Assembly (NCBI RefSeq): GCF_900116415.1
Contig: NZ_FPAP01000001.1
Coordinates: 620,001 to 684,000 of the forward strand
Origin: Chryseobacterium formosense
Lineage (GTDB): Bacteria; Bacteroidota; Bacteroidia; Flavobacteriales; Weeksellaceae
DNA length: 64,000 nt
Direction of reading: 5' to 3'
The notes under the pieces are model-generated. The model searched no databases, was not told the DNA's origin, and saw nothing but the letters and a program-made list of their open reading frames with translations. The translations under genes and the position numbers were made by a program. This document shows positions 45,183 to 52,817 of this stretch, piece after piece; position 1 is the first letter of the stretch; each line of letters begins with the position of its first letter.

Positions 45183-45372
45183 TTTTTAACGCAACGTACG
45201 CAAAGCTTTTTTTAGATACTATCCGTTTTTAAGTTCGCAAAGGCGTTTCACTCAGCAAAGGCTTTGCTATCATTTGCTGAACATAAACTGAAAGTTTACG
45301 AACATTGTTCTGCCTTTGCGAACGGAAAAATATATTCGAAAAAATAAAAACGTTTGAGAGCATAGCGTTAAT
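45183..45372. repeat. MITE-like palindromic element, copy D
   Basis: Left end TTTTTAACGCAACGTACGC (45183) and a decayed right end near 45360-45372. Inside, TTCGCAAAGGCGTTTCAC (45234) is answered by 'gcctttgcgaacgg' (45312-45325). It is the same layout as the better-preserved copy at 51729. It fills most of the gap 45143-45518, where no gene is seen. Confidence 0.7.
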
Positions 45373-45469
45373 TAAATATTATTTTATGTCATTATGTTTT
45401 TTTAACAAAATTTAAAATAAACTAACTATTTATAACAGAGGCAGAATCAACCTTTAAAATTTTAAACTC

Positions 45470-45477
45470 TATATTTG
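45470..45477 (+). promoter_or_regulatory. Candidate -7 element of the HAD hydrolase gene
   Basis: TATATTTG matches TAnnTTTG, 41 bases before the ATG at 45519. The -33 part is not clear. Confidence 0.45.
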
Positions 45478-45518
45478 TATAAGGTTTAAACGATAGGAAG
45501 AAGAAAAAAAAGAATTTT

Positions 45519-46319
45519 ATGAAGGATATTAAACTGATTGTAACCGATATGGACGGAACTTTCCTGAATTCAAAATACGAAGTAAGTCCGGATTTTCCAA
45601 AGGTGTATGAAGAACTGAAAAAAAGAAATATTCTATTTGTTCCTGCGAGCGGAAGACAGATGTCAGGAATTACCCAATACTTTAGCGATATTGAAAACGA
45701 AATAGGTTTTATTGCAGAAAACGGAGGTTATGTAGTCTATAAAAACGAAGAAATTTTTGCAGATAAATTGAGTCAGAAATCCATTTCGGATATTATTCAG
45801 ACGGTAAGAGAAATACCGGACGCAAGAGCAGTTCTGAGTGCAAAAGGAAGCTCTTACTACGAAAGTGAAGACCAGAATTTTGTTGATTACTTTTCTAAAT
45901 ATTATATTAAAAATCAGAAAAGAGAAGATCTTACATTAGAAGTTGACGACTCGGTTTTTAAAATTGCAATTTATCATCCGGTAAGCGCTGAAGAGTTTCT
46001 CTATCCAGCTTTGAAGAAGTTTGAAAACGAAGATTTAGTGGTCGTTGTTTCAGGGAAATACTGGGTAGATATTATGAACAAACACACCAATAAAGGAAAT
46101 GCGATTGAAAAGCTCCAAAAATCCCTAAATATTCTTCCTGAGCAAACAATGGCATTTGGCGATTATCTGAACGATATTGAAATGCTTAAAAATGCTCATT
46201 ATTCTTATGCGATGAAAAATGCACATCCCTCTGTAAAAGAAGCGGCAAAATTTGAAGCCTGTTCCAACGACAGTTTTGGGGTTTTGGAAACCATAAAAAC
46301 CTATCTCAACGGAAATTAG
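45519..46319 (+). CDS. Cof-type HAD-IIB family phosphatase
   Basis: A 266-residue haloacid dehalogenase-superfamily hydrolase, subfamily IIB (Cof). Motif I is VTDMDGTFLN with Asp10 (nucleophile) and Asp12. Motif II Ser/Thr lies in 'VPASGRQMSG', motif III Lys in 'NKGNAIEKL', and motif IV in 'FGDYLNDIEML'. The cap domain lies in the middle. Members dephosphorylate sugar phosphates, FMN or other small molecules; the substrate is unknown. Single gene, followed by a terminator homologous to the one after the efflux operon. Confidence 0.92.
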   Translation: MKDIKLIVTDMDGTFLNSKYEVSPDFPKVYEELKKRNILFVPASGRQMSGITQYFSDIENEIGFIAENGGYVVYKNEEIFADKLSQKSISDIIQTVREIPDARAVLSAKGSSYYESEDQNFVDYFSKYYIKNQKREDLTLEVDDSVFKIAIYHPVSAEEFLYPALKKFENEDLVVVVSGKYWVDIMNKHTNKGNAIEKLQKSLNILPEQTMAFGDYLNDIEMLKNAHYSYAMKNAHPSVKEAAKFEACSNDSFGVLETIKTYLNGN

Positions 46320-46336
46320 TTTTCAATTATAAACAT

Positions 46337-46366
46337 AAAAACCGTATCAATAATGATGCGGTTTTC
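46337..46366 (+). terminator. Terminator of the HAD gene
   Basis: Stem AAAACCGTATCA with TGATGCGGTTTT, with one G-U pair, around a four-base loop. Near twin of the 43056 terminator. Confidence 0.85.
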
Positions 46367-46699
46367 TTATGTTATTGCGAACGTAGTTCTGAAGTGACGC
46401 AGTAATCTCAAAACGGTATGTTTGTCATTCGGAAAGAATCTATAATGTGCTTTGAATAGAAAAATGCATAGTTGGTTAAACACAAAGGCGCAAATTTTCT
46501 ATCATTTATGCAGTTTTAAGACGCAAGAAAATCAAAGATTTTCAAAAGTTGTATTGCCATGAATTTTATCGTAGATAAAATCTTTGCGCCTTAAAAACAC
46601 TTGCTATTTAAAATATCTTAGCGCCTTTGCGATAAACCAAAGAACCAAAAAGTTTCCAGACTCATCTGAAAGCTTCATATATTTTAAAACCTGAAAAAA
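46367..46699. repeat. Gene-free stretch with a composite repeat (copy B)
   Basis: No credible gene. It carries the same ordered words as copy A at 43087: 'attgcga', 'gtaatctcaaaa', 'gcgcaaattttctatcattta', 'gacgcaagaaaatcaaag', 'ataaaatctttgcgcc', 'gcgcctttgcgataaacc' and 'tttccagactcatctgaaa'. It lacks the GTCCC hairpin that follows copy A. The right end runs to the stop of the next minus gene. Confidence 0.65.
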
Positions 46700-47146
46700 T
46701 TAATCTGCCATTGCTTCACCAGACTTTCTATAGACAAAACTTCCATAGATATGTCTTCTTGCGAAACGGCTGGGAGAATCAGAATTTACCATTTTGATGT
46801 AAGTATTTCTCGGAACACCAATATATTCGTACATATTCCCGTTCAGATGCTGAACCGTAAGAACCGATTTCTCCAGATAAAAATCCTGGATATTAGATTT
46901 CGTAATCGTTTCTGTATATTCTTCTTTATATTTTTCCTGCGTTTCCGGATTGATGCTTACCAAAAAATGATAGGCTTCAATCACAGACTTGCTTTTTTCT
47001 TCTGCTTCCAGTTTTCCCTCTTCATCATTGATAAATTTATCGGGATGCGTGTCTTTCATCGTATTTCTGTAAATCGTTTTCAATTCTTTCAACGTTACAT
47101 TTTTATCAACTTCAAGAAGCTTTCTGTAATCACCTAATTTTTTCAT
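46700..47146 (-). CDS. J-domain protein with C-terminal KTSC domain
   Basis: A 148-residue fusion of two small domains. The N-terminal part is a J domain with HPD at 34-36 (MKDTHPDKFIN), the motif that stimulates Hsp70 ATPase. The C-terminal 60 residues match the KTSC domain style ('YEYIGVPRNTYIKMVNSDSPSRFARRHIYGSF', in part), a short domain of unknown function often found alone. It suggests a DnaK co-chaperone that brings a KTSC-bound client or nucleic acid. Transcribed alone on the minus strand, 84 bases from the next gene. Confidence 0.87.
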   Translation of the reverse strand: MKKLGDYRKLLEVDKNVTLKELKTIYRNTMKDTHPDKFINDEEGKLEAEEKSKSVIEAYHFLVSINPETQEKYKEEYTETITKSNIQDFYLEKSVLTVQHLNGNMYEYIGVPRNTYIKMVNSDSPSRFARRHIYGSFVYRKSGEAMAD

Positions 47147-47230
47147 AACGGATAATCCTTATTTCGGGGTGCAAAATTAAGGTTTTATTTTTGGAAATTG
47201 TAAGTTTTTGATTATTAATTTGTTTGATCT

Positions 47231-47986
47231 TTAAAAAGGAATGATTTTTTCATCAAGCAATTCCTTTTTCAGACGATTTGCATATTGATGAGCAAATTTT
47301 TCTTTTTCAACTTTTGGAATACCCATATAATAATTATCCCTGATTTCTTTTGCATCATAGTCTTCATCTTCATTTCCTGGTCTCACCACAACTTCCAAAT
47401 AATGAACGTAATGCCCAAATTCATGGGGTAAAGTCCTATAAAGTTGAGTGTTTCTTGAAGGTTTTAACTTTAACTCAGAAACAAAATTTCTTTTATTTTC
47501 AATGAAGAGATGACCATCTTCTTTTAGTTTTTCAAATTCTTTTTGGTCTTCAATGGTTTGCTTTTTATGCCAAATTAATTTTTTATTAAGATCAATTGCA
47601 TCCAAAATTATTGCCGGATAATATTCGTTTTCAAATTCAAAACTATAGATTAATCTTCCCCAAACCGGAGAAATTATTTCTTCTTTTCTTTTGGGTTGAC
47701 GAAGAATAATAAATCTCAAATCTCCATAGTCTTCTTTTGGGATGTGCTTAATAATTTTTGCTAAATCATTTACAGAACAAGAGTGAAAACAGTTTTCTCG
47801 AGTTTCTTCAATAATGAACAAAAATTCATGATCATTAATGATTCTGATTTCAGTTTGATATTTTTCAAATCTTTCATAAAAAGACTTTAATGTTCCATAA
47901 GGAGTTGAAATTTTAAGCTTATTATTTTGCCCAAAACCTTGATTTTCGGTTCCAATATTTCTGTTTCTTCTGGTAGGATTATACAT
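47231..47986 (-). CDS. Putative zinc metalloprotease (HExxH), unknown family
   Basis: A 251-residue soluble protein without signal peptide. Near the C-terminus it has PHEFGHYVH (His188, Glu189, His192), a zinc-protease HExxH. About 37 residues later comes VEKEKFAHQYANRL, whose Glu229-x2-Ala-x3-Ala-x2-Leu pattern is like the third-ligand helix of ImmA/IrrE-type gluzincins. The N-terminal 130 residues form an alpha/beta domain with three Cys/His-rich spots ('ENCFHSCS'). No named family is recognised. A cytoplasmic protease, or a peptidase-fold protein acting on a regulator, is an inference. It is nine bases from the next unknown gene and likely in the same operon. Confidence 0.72.
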   Translation of the reverse strand: MYNPTRRNRNIGTENQGFGQNNKLKISTPYGTLKSFYERFEKYQTEIRIINDHEFLFIIEETRENCFHSCSVNDLAKIIKHIPKEDYGDLRFIILRQPKRKEEIISPVWGRLIYSFEFENEYYPAIILDAIDLNKKLIWHKKQTIEDQKEFEKLKEDGHLFIENKRNFVSELKLKPSRNTQLYRTLPHEFGHYVHYLEVVVRPGNEDEDYDAKEIRDNYYMGIPKVEKEKFAHQYANRLKKELLDEKIIPF

Positions 47987-47995
47987 TTCGATAGA

Positions 47996-48451
47996 TTACT
48001 CGTTTTTTACCAATATTTCAACAATTTTACTTCTTTCAATAATCATCTCTTCCTTACTTTTCTTCATAATCTTATCATCTTTCAAATAATTTATAAAAGC
48101 AGTAACATATAAATTTCTGTCATCAAATCCTGTTAGCTGAAATTTCTCAATCTGTAATTTTTTACTATCAATTTTTGAAACAGATAAAAGAGATTGTTTA
48201 TCAAACCAATTGTTAAATCCTGTATCATTTCTTACTTCCTGGAATCTTATAATGTTTTTATTAATGGGTAAATCAATCGAATCCTGGATTCTCTTTCTCC
48301 CAAATGATTTATTGTAAAAATCAATATGAATAAACTTTCCTTGTATTTCTTTACTAATTTCAGATGTTTTTAAATACAGTATATCTGAACCATCTTGTGA
48401 AAAATAACAGCAAGGAATAAAAAATAAAAGAAACAATATTTTTGACTTCAT
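47996..48451 (-). CDS. Secreted or lipid-anchored protein, unknown
   Basis: About 151 residues from the ATG at 48451. N-terminus 'MKSKILFLLFFIPCCYFSQ' is a signal peptide; IPCC could be a lipobox. The mature part is beta/alpha mixed and Lys-rich, with 'LQIEKFQLTGFDDRNLYVTAF' as its main strand. No family is recognised. A TTG at 48478 would add nine residues that overlap the upstream gene and do not look like a signal peptide, so the ATG is chosen. It lies between two other unknown genes of the same small operon. Confidence 0.65.
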   Translation of the reverse strand: MKSKILFLLFFIPCCYFSQDGSDILYLKTSEISKEIQGKFIHIDFYNKSFGRKRIQDSIDLPINKNIIRFQEVRNDTGFNNWFDKQSLLSVSKIDSKKLQIEKFQLTGFDDRNLYVTAFINYLKDDKIMKKSKEEMIIERSKIVEILVKNE

Positions 48452-48461
48452 TATAAAAATA

Positions 48462-49037
48462 TTACTCCGTTGTATCAATATAAGACAACCTTGATCCTTT
48501 TATAAACTCTTCCAAAGAAATATCTTTACTTGCTTTGCTATTCATCAGTTCAAAAAAATATACTTTGGTAGAATTTAGTCTCATGTCTTTTAATGAAATT
48601 TTAAATCTCTTCACCCGAAAGTCAGAATTAAAAAACGTTAGTTCAGAAACATTGCTCAGCTTTATATTGTTCACATCGAAAGAAGCTTTCGGATCTTTCT
48701 GCAGTTTTAAAAATCTTTTCTGCGTTTTGTCGGTTGTTTCATCCAGGAATTTCTGCATCTGAAAATCGGTCAGAAGCTGCGGATAAATTAAGCCTTCTTT
48801 CAGAATATTTGAAGTTATTTTGTCAGATTTATCATAGTAAACCGTTTTATCATCAAACTGTACAAGATTGTCTTTTACAAGAATTTTACCGGCAAATTTT
48901 TTATAGTTTTTCTTTTTATAGTCATTCTTAAAATGCTCAACAATAGCGGCATCTTTTGAGCTTAATTTTTCATTTTTCTGGGCGAAAAAATTTGAAGAAA
49001 GCAATAATGAAAGACCAATTGAAAATAAAAATTTCAT
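48462..49037 (-). CDS. Secreted protein, unknown (191 aa)
   Basis: A 191-residue protein with a clear signal peptide (MKFLFSIGLSLLLSSNFFAQ, cleavage after FAQ). The mature part is helical at first ('DAAIVEHFKNDYKKKNYKKF') and then beta-rich, with 'LRVKRFKISLKDMRLNSTKVYFFELMN'-like strands near the end (only short pieces quoted). No family is recognised. First gene of the unknown-function set that ends at 47231, with a short space of 10 bases to the next gene. Single ATG start. Confidence 0.7.
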   Translation of the reverse strand: MKFLFSIGLSLLLSSNFFAQKNEKLSSKDAAIVEHFKNDYKKKNYKKFAGKILVKDNLVQFDDKTVYYDKSDKITSNILKEGLIYPQLLTDFQMQKFLDETTDKTQKRFLKLQKDPKASFDVNNIKLSNVSELTFFNSDFRVKRFKISLKDMRLNSTKVYFFELMNSKASKDISLEEFIKGSRLSYIDTTE

Positions 49038-49070
49038 AATATTTTAGTTTAGGTTTGGATGTGTAGAATT

Positions 49071-49652
49071 CTACAAAATATTTTTAAGGCGAAGATGTTG
49101 TAAAAGCATAATGGTTTTCGCATCTTTAATTTCACCTTTATCAATCATAGAAAGTGTTTCATTAAAATCTAGTTCTAAAACTTCAATGTTTTCGCCTTCT
49201 TCTTCGAGTCCGCCTCCATCATTGATTTTCATATCATCAGAATATTCTGCGATGAAAAAATACAGAATTTCCGTTACAGAGCCGGGAGACATATAGGCTT
49301 CAAATATTTTTTCGACTTTAGAGATTTTGTATCCTGTTTCTTCTTCCGTTTCTTTTCTAATGCAGTCTTCCGGATTATTATCATCCAATAGACCTGCGCA
49401 CGCTTCAATCAAGATTCCGTCCGGATTTCCGTTAATATAAGTCGGAAGTCTGAATTGTCTGGTTAAAATTACTTTTTTTAAACTTGTATTATAAAGCAGA
49501 ATAACGGCTCCGTTTCCTCTGTCATAAGCTTCTCTGCTTTGAGTTTCGGTTTCTCCGTTTTGTTTTTTGATGTTAAAAGTTACTTTCTTCAAAGTGTACC
49601 AATTGTCAGATAAAATTTCTGTTTTTTCGATACTTACATTCGTCTCTTGCAT
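49071..49652 (-). CDS. nudK: GDP-mannose pyrophosphatase (NUDIX hydrolase)
   Basis: A 193-residue NUDIX enzyme of the NudK type. The NUDIX box is 'GLLDDNNPEDCIRKETEEETGY', in pieces: GLLDD, then PEDCIRKE and EEETGY, which has the typical two-residue insertion of the NudK branch. 'EACAGLL' before it and 'YMSPGSVTEILYFFIAEYS' after it are also typical. It cuts GDP-mannose to mannose-1-phosphate and GMP. Minus strand, 33 bases upstream of the secreted unknown gene but with its own A/T-rich leader. Start ATG 49652. Confidence 0.9.
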   Translation of the reverse strand: MQETNVSIEKTEILSDNWYTLKKVTFNIKKQNGETETQSREAYDRGNGAVILLYNTSLKKVILTRQFRLPTYINGNPDGILIEACAGLLDDNNPEDCIRKETEEETGYKISKVEKIFEAYMSPGSVTEILYFFIAEYSDDMKINDGGGLEEEGENIEVLELDFNETLSMIDKGEIKDAKTIMLLQHLRLKNIL

Positions 49653-49713
49653 TCTATATTTTATTATTTTATATTACTAATTAACTTTGAAAAAATTCAG
49701 TGCTCTTTGTTAA

Positions 49714-49740
49714 GTGAAACGCCTTTGCGAACTTAAAAAC
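49714..49740. repeat. 27-base match to the 45 kb element, inverted
   Basis: The 27 bases here are the exact reverse complement of 45225-45251 inside the MITE-like element D ('gtgaaacgcctttgcgaac' plus eight more). The rest of the element is not preserved, so this is a fragment in the 140-base gap before the next minus gene. Confidence 0.8.
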
Positions 49741-49792
49741 AGTTAGGATTTAAAAAAATCTTTGTCTTTTGTGTTTAAAAACAAAAGCAACA

Positions 49793-50698
49793 TTATTTAT
49801 TCAACAAATCCTCCAAAGCCATTTTCAAATCAGGAAATTTAAACTCAAAACCAGCCTTTTGAATTTTTTCAGAAGAAGCTTTCGAACCTTCCAGCAAAGC
49901 ATCTGCCAATTCTCCAAAAATTAGTTTTAAAATAAAGCTTGGAATATTAGGCATAAATAAAGGTTTTTTCAAGACCTCAGCAATTAATTTCGTTAAATTT
50001 TCATTTGTTGTATGTTGTGGAGCAGTAGCATTAAAAGAACCTTCAACTTCAGGATTTTTCAAAGCAAATTCATAAATCGAACAAATATCATCGATGTGAA
50101 TCCACGGCATATATTGTTTTCCGCTTCCAAGTGGCGAACCAATCCCTAATTTTATCGGAGTCATCATTTTTGCTAATGCACCCTCATTTTTAGAAAGAAC
50201 AACAGCAGTTCTGATTTTTACAACTCTTTCGGCAATGTTTTGTTCCTTAAATTCATCAGCAGCTTTTTCCCAGACTACAACAACTTCACTCAAAAAATCA
50301 TTTCCTGAAGCATCGTTTTCTGTGAAGATTTTGTCGGTTGTTTTTGTTCCGTAAAAATTAATCCCGGAAGCTGAAATGAAAGATTTTAACTTTAAATTTT
50401 TCTTTTTTAAAGTGTTTAATATAAGTTTGGCAGAATCTACACGGCTGGAAATCAATTGCTTTTTTCGGTCATCCGACCAGTGTTTTTCAGAAATATTGGC
50501 TCCGGCAAGATGAATGATGTGACTTACGTTTTCAAAAGCTTTTTCATCAATGATCTGATTTTCCAGATCCCATTCAAATTCGTTTTCGGCTTCTTTTTTT
50601 CTTGTTAAAAACCGTATGGAGTATTCATTTTCCAGTTTTTTTGAAAGCGCTCTTGCAATGGCTCCGCTTGCACCGGTTATTAAGACAGTTTCTTTCAT
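49793..50698 (-). CDS. TIGR01777-family SDR-type oxidoreductase
   Basis: A 301-residue protein of the extended short-chain dehydrogenase/epimerase superfamily, TIGR01777 group (cell-division-inhibitor-like, YfcH type). The N-terminal NAD site is 'VLITGASGAIARALSKKL', the typical 'LAGANISEKHWSDDRKKQLISSRV' block follows (in part), and the C-terminus has 'MPWIHIDDICSIYEFAL' and 'FNATAPQHTTNENLTK'. The true substrate of the group is unknown. Start ATG 50698. The zinc-ribbon gene ends 13 bases upstream, so both are probably read together. Confidence 0.88.
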   Translation of the reverse strand: MKETVLITGASGAIARALSKKLENEYSIRFLTRKKEAENEFEWDLENQIIDEKAFENVSHIIHLAGANISEKHWSDDRKKQLISSRVDSAKLILNTLKKKNLKLKSFISASGINFYGTKTTDKIFTENDASGNDFLSEVVVVWEKAADEFKEQNIAERVVKIRTAVVLSKNEGALAKMMTPIKLGIGSPLGSGKQYMPWIHIDDICSIYEFALKNPEVEGSFNATAPQHTTNENLTKLIAEVLKKPLFMPNIPSFILKLIFGELADALLEGSKASSEKIQKAGFEFKFPDLKMALEDLLNK

Positions 50699-50711
50699 TA
50701 CAGTGTTCAGA

Positions 50712-51050
50712 TTAATTTTTTACAATGAGAACATAATCTTCTTCAAGAATTTTATAGCCATGGTCATAAATAAATTTATATTCAGAACCATTTTTATAGA
50801 CTTTGATGTTCGTAAAATAATTAAAATCAAAACCTAAGCCATCTAATTTAGACTTTGCGATTTTAGTTTTTCCGTCGATATTAGTTTCACTCAGGATGCG
50901 GTAATTCTTGCGGAGTTTGTTGTTTACATTCCGCATCAGATTGCTCGAATCCTTGTTTTGTTTATTGTTGAAAGCGTTTCTGCAAGCGTCGTTGCAGAAT
51001 TTTTTATCGGATCTGCCGATAATTTTCTCGCCACATTCAATGCATTCCAT
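50712..51050 (-). CDS. Small zinc-ribbon protein, unknown
   Basis: A 112-residue protein whose N-terminus has a four-cysteine zinc-ribbon-like pattern: CIEC at 3-6 and CNDAC at 18-22, followed by 'RNAFNNKQN'. The remaining 80 residues are helical then beta ('FDFNYFTNIKVYKNGSEYKFIYDHG' in part). This layout is frequent in flavobacterial unknowns. DNA or RNA contact is a guess. It lies one base from the HPP gene stop and 13 bases before the TIGR01777 gene. Confidence 0.7.
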   Translation of the reverse strand: MECIECGEKIIGRSDKKFCNDACRNAFNNKQNKDSSNLMRNVNNKLRKNYRILSETNIDGKTKIAKSKLDGLGFDFNYFTNIKVYKNGSEYKFIYDHGYKILEEDYVLIVKN

Positions 51051-51051
51051 A

Positions 51052-51651
51052 TTAATGATTTTTCAGTTTGTGTTCGTGTTTTTTCTTTAATAATCTTTTA
51101 AATCTGCTGTGTGCAGGATAACTTCTGTTTTTAGTCATATTGTTGAAAACCAAGGCTACTAAAAGCAAAATAATACATCCCGAAAGTACCGGAGAAATTA
51201 CATACCAATAACCAAGTTCAGGAATTTTTCCTGTAGAAGTTACGGCAATTAAAGCAGTTGCTCCACCCGGTGGATGTAAAGTTTTGGTGTATTGCATCAA
51301 AACAATCGAAAATGCCACTGCCAAAGGTGCTGAAAGCCATAAGATATCCGGAACAATCTGATAAACGGTGACACCTACCAAAGCTGAAAGTACATGACCG
51401 CCAACAAGATTTCTTGGCTGTGCAAGCGGACTTTGTATTGCACCATAAATCAAAACGCTTGATGCTCCAAAAGAACCGATCAGAAATACATTTTCTTCCT
51501 GCAACAAATAATGGGACTGAAGAAATGCAATCAGTCCGATCCCGAAAAATGCTCCCAAAAATGACCAGAAATGTTCTTTATAATCAACTAATGTTTCTTT
51601 ATAAATCACATATTTTGAAACTCTGAACGTCCTTTTGATGGTTTTTTTCAC
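51052..51651 (-). CDS. HPP-family membrane protein
   Basis: A 199-residue integral membrane protein with four to five hydrophobic helices and the family signature TLHPPGGATALIAV near residue 120. HPP proteins are proposed nitrite or other small-ion transporters in some organisms; the function here is not certain. The start is GTG at 51651, followed by Lys-Lys-Thr-Ile; no ATG lies in the N-terminal half. It is the first gene of a three-gene minus operon ending with the TIGR01777 oxidoreductase. Confidence 0.85.
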   Translation of the reverse strand: MKKTIKRTFRVSKYVIYKETLVDYKEHFWSFLGAFFGIGLIAFLQSHYLLQEENVFLIGSFGASSVLIYGAIQSPLAQPRNLVGGHVLSALVGVTVYQIVPDILWLSAPLAVAFSIVLMQYTKTLHPPGGATALIAVTSTGKIPELGYWYVISPVLSGCIILLLVALVFNNMTKNRSYPAHSRFKRLLKKKHEHKLKNH

Positions 51652-51728
51652 AACAAATTTATTTGAATTTTAAAGGTACAAAATATCCGTTTGTAAACGG
51701 CTAATTAAGAAAAATAAAAGCGGTATAA

Positions 51729-51904
51729 AATTTTTAACGCAACGAACGCTAAGATTTTTTTTAAATAAATGAGCATATTTTTCGTTCGCAAAGGCGTTTC
51801 ACTCAGCTATGAACGAGATAAATCTTTGCTGAACGAAGTGCCTTTGCGAACGGAAAATGTTTTCAATCTATATAAGTTAACTTTGCGTTCGTTGCGTTAA
51901 AATT
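51729..51904. repeat. MITE-like palindromic element, copy E
   Basis: About 176 bases with 22-24-base terminal inverted repeats: TTTTTAACGCAACGAACGC (51731) and, at the other end, GCGTTCGTTGCGTTAAAA (51885-51902), with one mismatch. A second inverted pair lies inside: 'cgttcgcaaaggcg' (51781-51794) and 'gcctttgcgaacgg' (51840-51853). The whole can fold into a long cruciform. It has no coding frame. Copy D at 45183 is a diverged relative. Confidence 0.8.
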
Positions 51905-51961
51905 ATTTTAGGCAATCAAAAATTAAAATTTTTTATTTCCAAAAAAAAGTCTCACATTTGC

Positions 51962-52055
51962 GGCATCAATGGGGTGCTGCAATAGCGGCTGAGATGATAC
52001 CCGGGAAATTTTTCCACACCTGATTCGGATAATGCCGACGTAGGGATTTTTATGA
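51962..52055 (+). promoter_or_regulatory. TPP (thiamine pyrophosphate) riboswitch
   Basis: The conserved THI-box parts occur in order: GGGGTGC (51971), GCTGAGATGATACCC (51987-52001), ACCTGAT (52018-52024) and GGATAATGCCGACGTAGGGA (52027-52046). A -7-like CACATTTG sits just before at 51953. The element ends about 40 bases before the start of the downstream gene, which shows that this gene is thiamine-controlled. Confidence 0.95.
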
Positions 52056-52094
52056 TTTATCATCTCATCATTTAATTTTATATAAGTTAATTTG

Positions 52095-52694
52095 ATGCAG
52101 GAAATTTTACAACAAACCACTTGGCAGGAATGGCTGGGTGTCTGTTTTTCAGTAGTTCAGGTTTTATTAGCCAGAAAAAACAATTCAAACAATTATCTTT
52201 TTGGTATTGCCGGAATTTTACTATCACTTTATGTGATGTTTTTCGCAAAGCTTTATGCGGAATTTACTTTAAATCTTTACTATCTCGTGATGAGTATTTA
52301 CGGATGGCTCTACTGGAAGTTTGGCAAACGAAAAACGGAAACGGCTATTTCTGAAACCACAAATCAGGAAAAACTGATTACTGTAGGAATTGTAGTAGGA
52401 ACTTTCAGTCTTTTCTGGTATTTTCTGACACAGTTTACCGATTCTGATGTTCCAATTTTAGATTCTTTGGTCAGTGCATTCGCTTGGGCTGGAATGTGGT
52501 TGATGGCTCGAAGAAAAATTGAAAACTGGGTTTTACTGAACATGAGCAACATGATTGCGATTCCGTTGTTAATTCATAAAGGCCTTTATCTGTACGCAAT
52601 TCTGACGGCTTTCTTATTTATTGTTGCCATTTCCGGTTATATAGAATGGCGCAAAATTATTAAGTTAAAAAAAAATGTAGCTGTTGTTGAATGA
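52095..52694 (+). CDS. pnuT: Thiamine transporter of the PnuC family
   Basis: About 199 residues with seven membrane helices and the PnuC/PnuT family shape: an N-terminal 'WQEWLGVCFSVVQVLLARKNN' and later 'YGWLYWKFGKR' and 'NWVLLNMSNMIAIPLLI'. PnuC proper carries nicotinamide riboside, but the TPP riboswitch just upstream places this gene in the PnuT branch, which carries thiamine. The start is ATG at 52095; the TTG directly before it would add only one residue. No thiamine kinase or TonB receptor follows, unlike other flavobacteria. Confidence 0.9.
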   Translation: MQEILQQTTWQEWLGVCFSVVQVLLARKNNSNNYLFGIAGILLSLYVMFFAKLYAEFTLNLYYLVMSIYGWLYWKFGKRKTETAISETTNQEKLITVGIVVGTFSLFWYFLTQFTDSDVPILDSLVSAFAWAGMWLMARRKIENWVLLNMSNMIAIPLLIHKGLYLYAILTAFLFIVAISGYIEWRKIIKLKKNVAVVE

Positions 52695-52817
52695 ATTTGA
52701 CAGCTAAATTTTCACGCAGATTTTTTAAATGATCTGCGAAATCTGCTTAATCAGCGATAGATAAAATGAAAAAGATCAAAATGAATATAAAAACCATTCA
52801 AAAATAATATCAGAGCA

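Noticed and set aside
52092..52694. Nicotinamide riboside transporter PnuC
   Set aside because: The TPP riboswitch immediately upstream favours the thiamine-carrying PnuT branch.
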